Of a stretch of 64,000 nucleotides of DNA, positions 50,714 to 58,398 are shown one piece after another. The stretch spans positions 50,577 to 114,576 of the forward strand of contig CAWFTF010000025.1 in assembly GCA_963818645.1 (NCBI GenBank). The letters are read 5' to 3'. Each line of letters opens with the position of its first letter. Positions within the stretch are counted from its first letter, which is position 1. The notes under the pieces were generated by a model. That model saw only the letters and a list, made by a program, of their open reading frames with translations, was not told where the DNA came from and did not search any database. The DNA is from Gp6-AA40 sp963818645 (lineage in GTDB: Bacteria > Acidobacteriota > Vicinamibacteria > Vicinamibacterales > UBA2999). Both the position numbers and the translations under genes were made by a program.

Positions 50714-51322
50714 TTAGAACGTCTTGTTCTTCGTCGGCTGGCCGCTGCGGAATTCGTGCGACAGGTTGTAGTAGCCCGCTGACACCAACGTGACCGTGAT
50801 CTCCTGATCGGTGGTGTTCTCCCAGTACCAACCGTGGATGCCGGGAAACGGAGCCGTGAGCGTCCCTGACGCTTCGGTCTTGCGCTCGACCTTCTCGTAG
50901 GTCTGCGCGTAGCCGCGCGGTGCGCCGTCGGGCTCGGCATGGAACTCGTAGTTGACCGGGCCGGTCGTCTTCCACGAATAGAGGAGCGCTTCGCCTTTGT
51001 CGAGACGGTACTTGTATTCCATTCCCTCGCGCGGGCCGACCTTGAACTCTACCGTCTCCTGCTTGAAGGCACGGTCCTGCGGCACGACGATCGTCGCCGT
51101 GGCACCAGTGGTAGCCGCGGAACCGGAGAGCGCCTCCACCTGCTGACCCACGAGGCCGAGATCGAGCAACCCCGTGCGTGCGCCGATGCCGAGCGGATCG
51201 ACCGCGTACTCTGCCGGCAGGACGAACATCACGAGGATGAGGCCGGCGCCGAGAAGGGCCGCGCCCGCGGCAACCAGGAGTCGCTGTCTCGCTTCGACTG
51301 TCTGTTCTGATGGTGTGGTCAT
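50714..51322 (-). CDS. Membrane-anchored periplasmic protein ('transmembrane anchor' type)
   Basis: 202 residues from ATG 51322. One N-terminal helix ('LLVAAGAALLGAGLILVMFVLP'), then a periplasmic beta-rich domain ('QETVEFKVGPREGMEYKYRLDKGEALLYSW', 'GIHGWYWENTTDQEITVTLVSAGYY'). Proteins of this shape are commonly encoded beside HupE/UreJ-like genes, as here, four bases downstream of one. Role unknown; probably metal related by context. Confidence 0.75.
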   Translation of the reverse strand: MTTPSEQTVEARQRLLVAAGAALLGAGLILVMFVLPAEYAVDPLGIGARTGLLDLGLVGQQVEALSGSAATTGATATIVVPQDRAFKQETVEFKVGPREGMEYKYRLDKGEALLYSWKTTGPVNYEFHAEPDGAPRGYAQTYEKVERKTEASGTLTAPFPGIHGWYWENTTDQEITVTLVSAGYYNLSHEFRSGQPTKNKTF

Positions 51323-51326
51323 TACG

Positions 51327-52028
51327 TCACGCTGCGAGGAAATAGCCGGAGAGTTGATAGCCGACGAGCAGAAAACCACACGCCATCACGACGGCGTTCG
51401 TGGCGAACGCGTGCGGCATGAACCCGCTGCGCGTGCGCCAGTAGCTCAGGGCAATGAGCACTCCGGTCAACGCCAGCCCTTGCCCGATCTCCACGCCGAC
51501 ATTGAAGCTCACGATATTGGCCACCAGCCCGTTGCCTGACAACTCGAACTCCTGGAGCTTGGTGGCGAGGCCGAAGCCGTGGAACAGGCCGAAGACGAAG
51601 ACGGCGATTCGTGTATCGGGCTGGAACCCTAAGAAGCGTCTGAATCCATCCATGTTCTCGAAGGCCTTGTAGGCGACGGAGAAACCGATAATCGCGTCGA
51701 TGAGATACGCGTTGGCGTGGATGCCGCCCAGCACGCCGGCGAGCAGCGTGACGCTATGGCCGATGGTAAACAGGCTGACGTAGAGCAGGATGTCCTTCAG
51801 CCGGTAGAGGAAGAAGATGACACCCACCAGGAACAGCAGGTGGTCGTACCCAGTCACCATGTGCTTGGCGCCCAGGTACATCAGAGGAATGATGGCCCGC
51901 CCCTGAAGCCCCTGCAGGAACACCGCGTCCTTGCCCGAGACGCCGTGCGCTTCGACGACGTTGGTCGCCGCGCCAACGAGCACCGCGATCGCGGCGAATA
52001 ACCACAGCCTGCGTTGTGTCATGTGCAT
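51327..52028 (-). CDS. HupE/UreJ-family membrane protein
   Basis: 233 residues; signal peptide ('VVEAHG') and six to seven helices. The family core is 'GAKHMVTGYDHLLFLVGVIFFLYRLKDILLYVSLFTIGHSVTLL' with conserved His/Asp, 'AYKAFENMDGF' and 'FGLFHGFGLATKLQEF'. HupE-like proteins move nickel or other metals into or across membranes. It lies in the metal-handling minus-strand operon 53993 to 50714. A GC palindrome sits just upstream of the start. Confidence 0.9.
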   Translation of the reverse strand: MHMTQRRLWLFAAIAVLVGAATNVVEAHGVSGKDAVFLQGLQGRAIIPLMYLGAKHMVTGYDHLLFLVGVIFFLYRLKDILLYVSLFTIGHSVTLLAGVLGGIHANAYLIDAIIGFSVAYKAFENMDGFRRFLGFQPDTRIAVFVFGLFHGFGLATKLQEFELSGNGLVANIVSFNVGVEIGQGLALTGVLIALSYWRTRSGFMPHAFATNAVVMACGFLLVGYQLSGYFLAA

Positions 52029-52032
52029 TCTC

Positions 52033-52055
52033 GTGAAGGGGTCAGACCCCTTCAC
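52033..52055. repeat. 23-bp palindrome built on AGGGGTCAGACCCCT
   Basis: An almost perfect palindrome with 11-base arms around one central base, four bases upstream of the HupE start. A truncated copy is at 1948-1966. It could act as a hairpin in the operon transcript. Confidence 0.75.
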
Positions 52056-52078
52056 CGTTCCTCGTTGCATGAGCGTGA

Positions 52079-52570
52079 TCAGTTTCGTTGATACTGACTG
52101 TGACAGTTGTCGCATGAGGCGTTGAGCGTCTCGCCTGCTTCCAGGATCCCCTCCGCGTTCTTGGCCTGCGTCGCCTTGAGGACCAGCATGCCTGCATCGG
52201 CCAGTGCCTTCGACGTCGTGGCCCATTCGCCCTTGTCGACCGCGCGGTCGCCCACCATGAGCAGGTTCGCGGCTTCGACGAGCGCGGCGGCGCTCGCACC
52301 GACGGCAGCCCATTCCGTGTCGGTCGACGGCTGCTTCTCGTGGATGCCGGTCGCATCGACGGTCGTGCCGACCGAGTCGAACACAACAGTCGCAGACGGC
52401 CCGATGATGCCGTCCATGAGTTGTTTCACGGTGGCGACGGGCGCGATCTCCGGCGCACGCGCCTCCACCGGTGTCGCCAGTTGCGCGGTTCGCGCCCCGG
52501 CGATGATGAAGCCGATGCCGCTGATGAAGAGCGCTGCGCAGACGACGAATAGCCAGTTGGTGAGTCGCAT
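52079..52570 (-). CDS. Exported/anchored c'-like monoheme cytochrome
   Basis: 163 residues. N-terminal helix ('LFVVCAALFISGIGFIIAG'), helical body ('TVKQLMDGIIGPSATVVFD', 'AAALVEAANLLMVG') and a single C-terminal haem site 'NASCDNCHSQYQ'. A four-helix bundle with the CxxCH near the end is the cytochrome c' layout. In the same run as the FixH-like and HupE-like genes. Confidence 0.85.
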   Translation of the reverse strand: MRLTNWLFVVCAALFISGIGFIIAGARTAQLATPVEARAPEIAPVATVKQLMDGIIGPSATVVFDSVGTTVDATGIHEKQPSTDTEWAAVGASAAALVEAANLLMVGDRAVDKGEWATTSKALADAGMLVLKATQAKNAEGILEAGETLNASCDNCHSQYQRN

Positions 52571-52579
52571 CTCTGCTTC

Positions 52580-53026
52580 CTATTTCGCCACGATGCTGAA
52601 GCTGCGGCGCCCGATCGGTTCGCCGTCGCGCGTCGCCGTCACCGTCACGTTCCACGTCCCCGACATCGACAGCTGCCCCATGCCCTGATAGCGCCCGCCT
52701 TCGACGTGCGAGAGCGTCGCTTCGGTGCGCATCGCCGGCATGTTCATCGCCGGCATCGCTGGCATGGAGAACACGGCGGTGACCGCAGCGTCGGTGATCG
52801 CCGTGCCGTCGGGTTGCCGGACGGTGACCGCGATCGTGTTGTCGCCAGCCTTCGGCGGATCGGGCTCGCTGAGAAACTCGATCGCCACGCCCCCTGAGGA
52901 TGACGTGGCCGCGGGGCTGGCGGTTGCCGTCTGCCCTTGCGTGATGCTCGGTGTCTGCGAACCGGACGTGCATCCGGAGAGCACGAGTAGCGCGTAGACA
53001 ACGAACAGCCGGTTGATGGTTCGCAT
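52580..53026 (-). CDS. FixH-like lipoprotein
   Basis: 148 residues. Lipobox 'LLVLSGCTSG', a Ser/Thr/Ala-rich linker, then an immunoglobulin-like domain 'GVAIEFLSEPDPPKAGDNTIAV' with the Met-rich 'SMPAMPAMNMPAMR'. The Met run is a typical copper-coordinating feature. Ends ten bases before the cytochrome gene. Likely extracytoplasmic copper binding or chaperoning. Confidence 0.85.
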   Translation of the reverse strand: MRTINRLFVVYALLVLSGCTSGSQTPSITQGQTATASPAATSSSGGVAIEFLSEPDPPKAGDNTIAVTVRQPDGTAITDAAVTAVFSMPAMPAMNMPAMRTEATLSHVEGGRYQGMGQLSMSGTWNVTVTATRDGEPIGRRSFSIVAK

Positions 53027-53060
53027 GGAGCGCTCATGTTACCCGGAGAGAACGACAACG

Positions 53061-53993
53061 TCACTCCAGCGGTTTCACCGGCACGTCGAACTGGACGGTG
53101 TTGACGACGCCCAGTCGCTGAAACTGCACCCACACGCGATAGACCTGGGGCCGTGGAAACACCATCTCGAATTCGACCATCGGCCCGTCGTCCACGCGAT
53201 ACGGATGCTGGTGAATCATGTCGATGAGGTCGTTGCTCGCGGCCAGCATGTGCGCCCACGCCCCGAGATACTTCTCGAGCCCATCACCCGGATCGAACCG
53301 GAAGCGCAACTGCGTGCGATTTCCGGCAATCGCCTGTTCAGGGATCGTTTCCATCGACACACGCATGTTCGCGCCGGACTTGGGCGAGTAGTCGCGTCCG
53401 AGCTGCACCGGGGCGGGTGCATCGCCTGGGACGAAGATGGTCCGCGCATTCAGCTGCGGCGTCGCTCCGGCAGGGTAGAAGTCGCCGAGCACGCGATACA
53501 TGCCCGCCTTCGGCAGGACGATCGGAAGCTGAAACAGACCGTCGGCGGCCAGCGTCGGGTGCGCGTGCCTGAAGAACTGCAGATCCTCGCTGACCACGAA
53601 TGCATGAAACAGCTTCTCGTGCACGACGTTGTAGCTGCTGACCGGGCGGTCCTTCCATGGGTCGTGGATGAAGAACTGCAATGCGGCCGGGCGTCCTGCC
53701 TGGATCGGCTGAGGGATGGTCTCCACGTCGAGATGGAACTCGACGGGATCGGGGATCCCCGCGACGAGGTTCATGCCACACCGGCGGCACGTCCCGGGAT
53801 TGTGCGATCGGACATCCGGATCCATCGGGCAGATGTAGACAGGATCCTTCGACGGATCGACTGGGGCGGGCGCCTGGACGACCGCCGTTCCCGCCACCGC
53901 ATCGGATGGTCCCGTCTGATCGGCTCGCGCGGACACGCAGACGATGCAGATCGCCACGAGCCACAACGCGACGGTGATACGCATCGGGTACAT
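53061..53993 (-). CDS. Exported protein with heavy-metal-binding domain
   Basis: 310 residues; ATG 53993 has AGGAG seven bases upstream. Signal peptide to about residue 25. HMBD motif 'YICPMDPDVRSHNPGTCRRCGM' at about 52-73, then a beta-sandwich body rich in His ('VVHEKLFHAFVVSEDLQFFRHAHP', 'MIHQHPYRVDDGPM'). Paralogue of the product at 35521. First gene of the minus-strand metal operon, divergent from the cytochrome at 54061. Confidence 0.85.
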   Translation of the reverse strand: MYPMRITVALWLVAICIVCVSARADQTGPSDAVAGTAVVQAPAPVDPSKDPVYICPMDPDVRSHNPGTCRRCGMNLVAGIPDPVEFHLDVETIPQPIQAGRPAALQFFIHDPWKDRPVSSYNVVHEKLFHAFVVSEDLQFFRHAHPTLAADGLFQLPIVLPKAGMYRVLGDFYPAGATPQLNARTIFVPGDAPAPVQLGRDYSPKSGANMRVSMETIPEQAIAGNRTQLRFRFDPGDGLEKYLGAWAHMLAASNDLIDMIHQHPYRVDDGPMVEFEMVFPRPQVYRVWVQFQRLGVVNTVQFDVPVKPLE

Positions 53994-54060
53994 CTAATGC
54001 TCCTGCACCAGCTGTCAAAACCTGCCGGACCGAGCTATCGTCATATCGATACTACTCACG

Positions 54061-54741
54061 ATGGCTCGAACGTTTCTCATCGCCGCGTTGTGCTGGGGTT
54101 GTGTGGCTGCAGTCGCCGCGCACAACATCGGCGTGACCCCGATCACCTGGAACCGTGAGATATCGAGGCTGATCTACGACAAGTGTGCCTCGTGCCATCG
54201 GCCGGAGGGGTCGGCGTTTTCGTTGACGACGTATCGCGATGTGCAACCGCGCGTCACCGAGATCAAGGCGGCCGTGCTCTCCCGGCGGATGCCTCCCTGG
54301 GGCGCCATCAAGGGTTTCGGTGACTTTCGCAACGATGAGGCGCTCACTCCGGAGCAGATCGAGCTTTTCGTTGACTGGATTCAGAACGACGCGCCGCGCG
54401 GCAACAACCGCCAGGCGTTGCCGGCGGAGCCGAAGTTTTCGGCGCCTGCAGCGGTGACGCCGCCCGCGCACGTCGTGTCGGTCAGTGGAAGCCTGACGCT
54501 CGATCGACCGCTGGTCCTCGATGGGCTGATGCCTCGCACGGTGCCGCCCGGACAATCGATGCGAATCACGGCATCTCTTCCAAACGGGGCGATGCAGCCG
54601 CTGCTCTGGCTGCACGACTACAACGAACGGTTTCAGCACCCATTTCTGCTGCGGAAACCGATCCAGCTACCGGCCGGGACTGTCATCCGGGGGGTCTCCC
54701 CTGGTGCCGTCGTCGATCTGATCCCTGCCTCCGGCCGGTAA
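54061..54741 (+). CDS. Exported monoheme cytochrome-like protein
   Basis: 226 residues. Signal peptide, then 'NREISRLIYDKCASCHRPEGSAFSLTTYRDV' with one CASCH haem site and 'SRRMPPWGAIKGFGDFRND', the same N-terminal domain as the gene at 34402; a short beta-rich C-terminal part follows. A paralogous HMBD gene is adjacent in both places, here divergent. Possible electron donor or acceptor for periplasmic copper redox. Confidence 0.85.
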   Translation: MARTFLIAALCWGCVAAVAAHNIGVTPITWNREISRLIYDKCASCHRPEGSAFSLTTYRDVQPRVTEIKAAVLSRRMPPWGAIKGFGDFRNDEALTPEQIELFVDWIQNDAPRGNNRQALPAEPKFSAPAAVTPPAHVVSVSGSLTLDRPLVLDGLMPRTVPPGQSMRITASLPNGAMQPLLWLHDYNERFQHPFLLRKPIQLPAGTVIRGVSPGAVVDLIPASGR

Positions 54742-54759
54742 ACCGCACTCTGACAAATC

Positions 54760-54777
54760 CTTCAGGAAATCTTCAGG
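54760..54777 (+). promoter_or_regulatory. CTTCAGG direct repeat, 11-bp spacing
   Basis: CTTCAGG at 54760-54766 and again at 54771-54777, one helical turn apart, 70 bp before the porin start. OmpR-type response regulators bind such repeats. No regulator gene is in the island. Confidence 0.45.
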
Positions 54778-54847
54778 TACGGATCGTTGCGATGCTCCTA
54801 AGATCGCGCCGAGGTCGTGTCTTCTGACCTCAGTGGAGGTAGACACG

Positions 54848-56488
54848 ATGATGCGTGCCGGGAACGGTTGGTGGAGCTGTGTGGGAGGCGTTCTTGCGCT
54901 GGTGTGTGCAGCTGCCACTGCGTCGGCGCAGGAGAAGCCGGCAGCCCCTGGACAGATGAACATGGCGGACCATCGCGGCGCGCTGTCGGGTCGTGTGCGC
55001 AACGCTGCCGGAGCCGCTGTCGCGGACACGGAGGTACTGGCAATCAGCGCCGAGAACGGTGCGGAGTTCAGGTCGACGACGGATGCGCAAGGTAATTACT
55101 CTTTCGGGGCCCTTCCGGTTGGTAAGTACGACGTCACGCTCGCATCGACGGGCGGATTGATCACGTTCCGGCGTGGTGGCGTGGACATCGCGATGGACGG
55201 GAAGGTCACGCTCGACATCACGCTCGACGCGGCATCGGCGGCCGAGGCCGCCGAATTCGAGCGCCAGCAACTGCTGGAGAAGATCGCCACGCTCGAGAAG
55301 CGCGTGGGCGACCTGGAAACGACGACGGTGCTGTCCGAGCCAGAGACGCGCGTTCGACGCGTCGAGGTCTACGTTGACCCCGCCACCGGTCAGGAGCACG
55401 ACGAACCGGTGCCGGGGGCGCGGAAAGAAGTGACGTATCGGCGCGAGCGCACCTACCGCCGTCAAACGATCAGCGAGAAGATCGACGCTGCGCTCGAGGA
55501 TGCCGCGACCCACAGGGTAACCGTTGGCGTTGACGCCGCCATGGCGACGCAGTTTGCGGCGCGCACCGAGGGCGACATCGAGCCCGCCCACGCCGCCTAC
55601 GCCCTGGCGTCGGCGGACTTGTTCTTCACAGCGGGGATCGCCCAGAACACGTTGTTCTTCGCGGATATCGTCGGCTTGAGCGGGGCGCCGCCCGATTCGG
55701 AGATCCCGACGCTGACGCTCATCAACGGATACACCGCGCGCCTGGTCGAACAGAACTCGCTGAACCTGCGTGAAGCGTGGCTGCGCACCGAGGTCTTCAA
55801 GAATCGGCTGGCGCTCACGGCCGGGCGGCTCGACCTGACCAACTACTTCGACGCCAACGCATTCGCCAACGACGAGAGCACGCAGTTCATCAGCGACGCA
55901 CTCGTGAACAACCAGATGCTCGGTCTGGTGGTCAACGGCGTGGGCGTGGCCGCCGAGCTCGATGCGAAGAAAGGCCTCCGACTCAAGTTCGGTTTCCAGC
56001 AGAGCAGCCCGGAACCGACCAGTCTCGGGGATTCGCTCTTCACGTTGTCAGAGGTCGGCTACACCTTCACACCATTCTCGTTACCAGAAGGGACTTATCG
56101 CCTGTGGTTCAGGACGGACAACGGCGAGCCGGACGTCATCCGCAAAGGCGTCGGATTCAGCCTCGACCAGAAGCTCAGTCCTGCTGTTGGTCTTTTCGCC
56201 CGCTATGGCCAGGCGGAGAACGATCTGGGGGATGATCGCTTCTACAGCCTCGGTGTCAGCTTCCAGCACGGGCTCATCCTCAACCCGGAAGACACGTGGG
56301 GTGTCGGTTACGCCAACATGGACTTGGAGACCGGCCAGCACGAGCACCTCATTGAGGGCTACTACAACCTTCTCCTCACCGAGAAGCTTCGGTTGTCGTT
56401 CCATCTCACGGGCGTCGTCGATACGCCCGAGAATGGCAGCAAGTTTGGGTACCTCTTCCCAGGCATCCGTTTCCAGGCAGCGTTCTAG
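54848..56488 (+). CDS. OprB-like porin with N-terminal carboxypeptidase-regulatory-like domain and coiled coil
   Basis: 546 residues; ATG 54848 has GGAGG eight bases upstream. Signal peptide to 'ASAQ', a regulatory-like beta-sandwich at about 45-130 ('LSGRVRNAAGAAVADTEVLAI'), a short coiled coil ('RQQLLEKIATLEKRVGDLE'), then an OprB-type 16-strand barrel ('GRLDLTNYFDANAFANDESTQF', 'PEDTWGVGYANMDLETG') ending 'PGIRFQAAF'. It lies in the CusA operon where an outer-membrane factor would be expected. Cargo unknown. Confidence 0.85.
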   Translation: MMRAGNGWWSCVGGVLALVCAAATASAQEKPAAPGQMNMADHRGALSGRVRNAAGAAVADTEVLAISAENGAEFRSTTDAQGNYSFGALPVGKYDVTLASTGGLITFRRGGVDIAMDGKVTLDITLDAASAAEAAEFERQQLLEKIATLEKRVGDLETTTVLSEPETRVRRVEVYVDPATGQEHDEPVPGARKEVTYRRERTYRRQTISEKIDAALEDAATHRVTVGVDAAMATQFAARTEGDIEPAHAAYALASADLFFTAGIAQNTLFFADIVGLSGAPPDSEIPTLTLINGYTARLVEQNSLNLREAWLRTEVFKNRLALTAGRLDLTNYFDANAFANDESTQFISDALVNNQMLGLVVNGVGVAAELDAKKGLRLKFGFQQSSPEPTSLGDSLFTLSEVGYTFTPFSLPEGTYRLWFRTDNGEPDVIRKGVGFSLDQKLSPAVGLFARYGQAENDLGDDRFYSLGVSFQHGLILNPEDTWGVGYANMDLETGQHEHLIEGYYNLLLTEKLRLSFHLTGVVDTPENGSKFGYLFPGIRFQAAF

Positions 56489-56499
56489 GAGTCACCACT

Positions 56500-57693
56500 A
56501 TGCGTAACCTCATTCGACGCAACACCGTCGCCGGCTTCGTCGCTGCAGCCACGCTCGCAACGATGGCGGTCGGCCTCGAAGCTCAGGGCGTCAAGATCTC
56601 CGACCCGACGTCAGTGGTCATGATCGTGAACCGCGATTCGAACGACATCGCGTTCATGGATATCAAGACCCATAAGATGGTGGGAAGCGTGTTCCTGGGG
56701 AACAACGTCAACCCGCACATGGTGATGATGTCTCCCGACGGCCGCTACGTGGTGACCGGCGGCACGCGCGCCAACAAGGCCTATATCATCGACACCAAGA
56801 CGCTGCAGCTCGTGAAGACCATCCCGGTGGACATCGCGCCCGAGCATCTGGCGTTCTCGCCCGACAGCCGCTGGTACTACCAGGGGAATCCGGACGGCGA
56901 TTCGATCTCGGTGATCGACATGCAGTCGCTCAGCAAGATCAAGACAATCCCAGGCTTCGTCGAGCCGCTCAACGTCACGTTCCTGCCGGACGGCTCCAAG
57001 GCGTATGTCGGCAACTACGGGGCCCACTGGGTTGGTGTCGTGGACGTCCGACGCCACGAGCTGATCAAAAAGATTCAGATCGCCGAGGTGCCGGGCGTCG
57101 CGAAGCTGGATCCGTCCAAGTATCTCGGCGAGATCCACGGCATCAACATCGCGATGCCGTCACCTGACGGCAAGTACCTCTACGCAGCCGATGGAACGCT
57201 CGGCGTCGTGGGCGTGATCGATCCGCGCGAAGACACGGTCATCAAGCACATTCGCGTCGGCAAGGACCCATGGCGCATCTACATGGGCCACGACGGCAAG
57301 TACGCGATCACGCCCAACAACGGCGACCAGACGATCTCGATCATCGACCTGAAGACCAACACCGTCGCGGCAACGCTTGAAGCGGGCCCGAACATGACCG
57401 GCGTCAACTTCGCCGCCGGGAAGGCATTCGTCATCAGCTCCACGAGCGGCTTCGTGTACGTCTACGATATGAACAGCCTGAAGCCGGCCGGACGTATCAA
57501 GATGGGCACGAACATCCAGCTGGAGACGGCGACCACCGACACGAAGGAAGAGAAGCTGTACCTGGCGGAGTCCACGAACCATCAAGTGCTCATCATCGAC
57601 GCCAAGACGGAAGCCGTTGAGCGCGTCGGGAACGTCGGGCTGTTCCCGTGGGGCACGCACATCATGGACAGCAAGGACAATTACTGCCACTGA
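56500..57693 (+). CDS. Exported YncE/YVTN-type beta-propeller protein
   Basis: 397 residues with a signal peptide. Repeated propeller strands ('VVMIVNRDSNDIAFMDIKTHKMV', 'AYIIDTKTLQLVKTI', 'ISIIDLKTNTVAATLEAG', 'VLIIDAKTEAVERV'), about seven blades, and several Met/His residues. 11 bp after the porin; its stop overlaps the adaptor start (TGATG). Periplasmic; binding partner or metal role is inferred only from context. Confidence 0.87.
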   Translation: MRNLIRRNTVAGFVAAATLATMAVGLEAQGVKISDPTSVVMIVNRDSNDIAFMDIKTHKMVGSVFLGNNVNPHMVMMSPDGRYVVTGGTRANKAYIIDTKTLQLVKTIPVDIAPEHLAFSPDSRWYYQGNPDGDSISVIDMQSLSKIKTIPGFVEPLNVTFLPDGSKAYVGNYGAHWVGVVDVRRHELIKKIQIAEVPGVAKLDPSKYLGEIHGINIAMPSPDGKYLYAADGTLGVVGVIDPREDTVIKHIRVGKDPWRIYMGHDGKYAITPNNGDQTISIIDLKTNTVAATLEAGPNMTGVNFAAGKAFVISSTSGFVYVYDMNSLKPAGRIKMGTNIQLETATTDTKEEKLYLAESTNHQVLIIDAKTEAVERVGNVGLFPWGTHIMDSKDNYCH

Positions 57694-58388
57694 TGGAAGT
57701 TCGAAGTGTGAAGTGTGAAGTACGAAGTAGGTGGAGAGCGTTCACGCTTCTTGCCTTACTCTGCACTTTGCACTTTGCACTTTACACTTCGCCCACCTTC
57801 GCCCAGGGCATTCGCGATCGCATTCGCGGCGACCGCGACAAGACGACGTCGGTGAACGAAGCGCAGGCGTCGGAGCTCACGCTCACGATCACGCAGGTCG
57901 AGGTCCGTCCTATTCAGGTGTGGGTCCGCACGGCCGGGACGGGCGAGGGTCAGGTCCTGCGAGCCTTCGTGCCTAACGACGACGCCAGGTTCATCAAGCC
58001 GGACCAGCGGGTCCGCGCGTTTCCACCAGAGCACCGATCGTCCATGTTCCAGGCTCGCGTCACGCAGGTGACACCTGGGCCCGAGCGCGCGCAGGTCATC
58101 GTGACGCTGGTTGCTCCCGGGCTGAAGGGGAGCTCGAGGTACGTGCTCGAGATCGTGACCGAGCACGGCGATTTGCTGTCAGTCCCCAATGAGGCGATCA
58201 TCGAGACAGGCGACAAGCGCGTTGTCTACGTGCAAGGATCGGACGGCAGCTACGCGCCGCGCGACGTCGAGTTGGGCGTGCAGGGCGAGCTGTTCACCGA
58301 GGTGGTCAAGGGGCTCATGCCCGGTGAGCAGGTGGTCACCTTCGGGAGCTTCTTCATCGACGCCGACCACAAGCTGAAGGGGCTCTGA
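57693..58388 (+). CDS. Minimal RND periplasmic adaptor (CusB C-terminal type)
   Basis: 231 residues against about 400 for CusB. After the signal peptide only the barrel and membrane-proximal parts are present: 'RPIQVWVRTAGTGEGQVLRAFVPNDDARF', 'RVRAFPPEHRSSMFQARVTQV', 'LLSVPNEAIIETGDKRVVYVQG' and 'GEQVVTFGSFFIDADHKLKG'. The alpha-hairpin that reaches an outer-membrane channel is absent. Residues 2-13 and 24-32 (CTLHFALYT) of the signal peptide are read from heptanucleotide arrays. Start ATG 57693 overlaps the upstream stop; the pump follows by 10 bp. Confidence 0.85.
   Translation: MEVRSVKCEVRSRWRAFTLLALLCTLHFALYTSPTFAQGIRDRIRGDRDKTTSVNEAQASELTLTITQVEVRPIQVWVRTAGTGEGQVLRAFVPNDDARFIKPDQRVRAFPPEHRSSMFQARVTQVTPGPERAQVIVTLVAPGLKGSSRYVLEIVTEHGDLLSVPNEAIIETGDKRVVYVQGSDGSYAPRDVELGVQGELFTEVVKGLMPGEQVVTFGSFFIDADHKLKGL
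57696..57789. repeat. Two complementary heptanucleotide arrays coding a signal peptide
   Basis: GAAGTTC, GAAGTGT, GAAGTGT, GAAGTAC, GAAGTAG (57696-57730) and TGCACTT x3 then TACACTT (57762-57789). The two arrays are partial reverse complements and could form a hairpin over the adaptor's first 33 codons. Confidence 0.8.
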
Positions 58389-58398
58389 CGTTCGAGGC

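Noticed and set aside
50158..50793. 211-codon plus-strand frame in the 50.1-50.7 kb gap
   Set aside because: It reads through both palindrome arms, with mirrored peptide blocks ending 'RPVSRRY', and overlaps the end of a real minus-strand gene.
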